Origin: Deltaproteobacteria bacterium
GTDB taxonomy: Bacteria; Myxococcota_A; UBA9042; DTJE01
Length of the DNA stretch: 64,000 nucleotides
Assembly: GCA_029547805.1 (NCBI GenBank)
Contig: JAKPOP010000027.1
Coordinates: 1 to 64,000, forward strand
Reading direction: 5' to 3'
The notes under the pieces were generated by a model that saw only the letters and a program-made list of their open reading frames with translations, was not told where the DNA came from and ran no database searches. The first letter of the stretch is position 1. Each line of letters opens with the position of its first letter. A program made the translations under genes and the position numbers. This document shows, one piece after another, positions 63,751 to 64,000 of this stretch.

Positions 63751-64000
63751 CGATGCCTCCTGCGGTCGAGATGGGGGCCTCCGGCAGGTCCGGGACCTCC
63801 GGGGCACGGGCCAGGAGGGCCTTCGTGCCCTCGTCGATCAACGCGGTCATCGCCCGGGCCGCCGCCTCCTGGTCGCCTCGAGCGACCGCCTCGACGATGT
63901 CTTGGTGTCCCCGTCGAACGCCCGGGACCACGGCCGGGTCGCGGAAAAAGTCCCCGGCCAGGGCCCTCCAGGCAGGCCCGAAGGAGTTGATCACCATCGG
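63743..64000 (-). CDS. GntR-family regulator C-terminal part (FCD domain), cut by window edge
   Basis: Only the last ~85 residues are seen; the frame stays open to the edge, so the DNA-binding N-terminus lies outside. The helix HQDIVEAVARGDQEAAARAM is typical of the C-terminal ligand-binding FCD domain of FadR-type GntR repressors, including its conserved metal-ligand His. It overlaps the glycyl-radical enzyme gene by 8 bases and is probably the local regulator, with the enzyme's substrate or product as ligand (inference). Confidence 0.75.
   Translation of the reverse strand, partial: PMVINSFGPAWRALAGDFFRDPAVVPGVRRGHQDIVEAVARGDQEAAARAMTALIDEGTKALLARAPEVPDLPEAPISTAGGIDG

Noticed and set aside
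60340-63990. Open frame of 1216 codons on the plus strand
   Set aside because: It lies antisense to the glycyl-radical enzyme and its activase, whose catalytic motifs are unmistakable; the translation has only low-complexity residues.

Overview
The window is a high-G+C (about 70% or more) bacterial chromosome segment from a Gram-negative, probably myxobacterial/deltaproteobacterial-type organism. The main clues are many lipoproteins with Asp/Pro-rich spacers and Cys-x5-Cys repeats, outer-membrane barrel candidates, a Fur-type iron operon and a 7TM-GAF-GGDEF protein. The first ~1.6 kb is different: about 45% G+C in a hand count of 541-600, against 77% in 2101-2160. It holds a cut-off unknown gene and a Tat-exported sugar isomerase-like protein, and looks like transferred DNA or an assembly join.

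Layout. 1.67-3.15 kb: tRNA-Arg(TCG) and enolase. 3.2-5.9 kb: a large cysteine-repeat lipoprotein and a YhhN membrane protein. 5.9-11.1 kb: HMG-CoA synthase-like protein, DUF4159-like protein, von Willebrand A membrane protein and truA. 11.1-14.7 kb: dnaN-recF-murA, where MurA has Asp at the fosfomycin-target position. 14.8-18.1 kb: feoA, a putative outer-membrane protein and feoB, with a Fur box between feoA and the rest. 18.1-19.7 kb: a decayed secreted-protein tail and an L,D-transpeptidase lipoprotein. 19.8-28.9 kb, minus strand: hydantoinase-like enzyme, YqhD-like reductase, ArnT-like glycosyltransferase, gcvPB, PpiC-type isomerase, lipoprotein-type Pcm and a PPi-type phosphofructokinase.

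29.1-39.8 kb is a complex I operon, nuoA-B-CD-H-I-J-K-L-M-N, with nuoC and nuoD fused and the NADH-input module nuoEFG absent from the locus. 39.9-48.7 kb is rich in lipoproteins (GDPD, propeller-like and two of unknown function), with cca, a lipid kinase and an exported methyltransferase. 48.9-52.7 kb: panD, a coiled-coil protein, a GNAT acetyltransferase, a lipoprotein and a barrel protein in tight succession. 52.8-58.6 kb: HEAT-repeat protein, diguanylate cyclase and clan-A glycoside hydrolase lipoprotein.

The right end (58.8-64 kb, minus strand) is a glycyl-radical enzyme cluster: a GntR/FCD regulator cut by the window edge, a glycyl-radical enzyme of uncertain substrate, its radical-SAM activase, a tandem split-barrel flavoprotein and an exported one-Cys Bcp peroxiredoxin. 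Together the PPi-type phosphofructokinase, enolase, Feo system, glycyl-radical enzyme and EFG-less complex I locus suggest a facultative or anaerobic life style; this is inference. Repeated TTGnnn-17-TAGAAT-like elements fit a standard housekeeping sigma factor.
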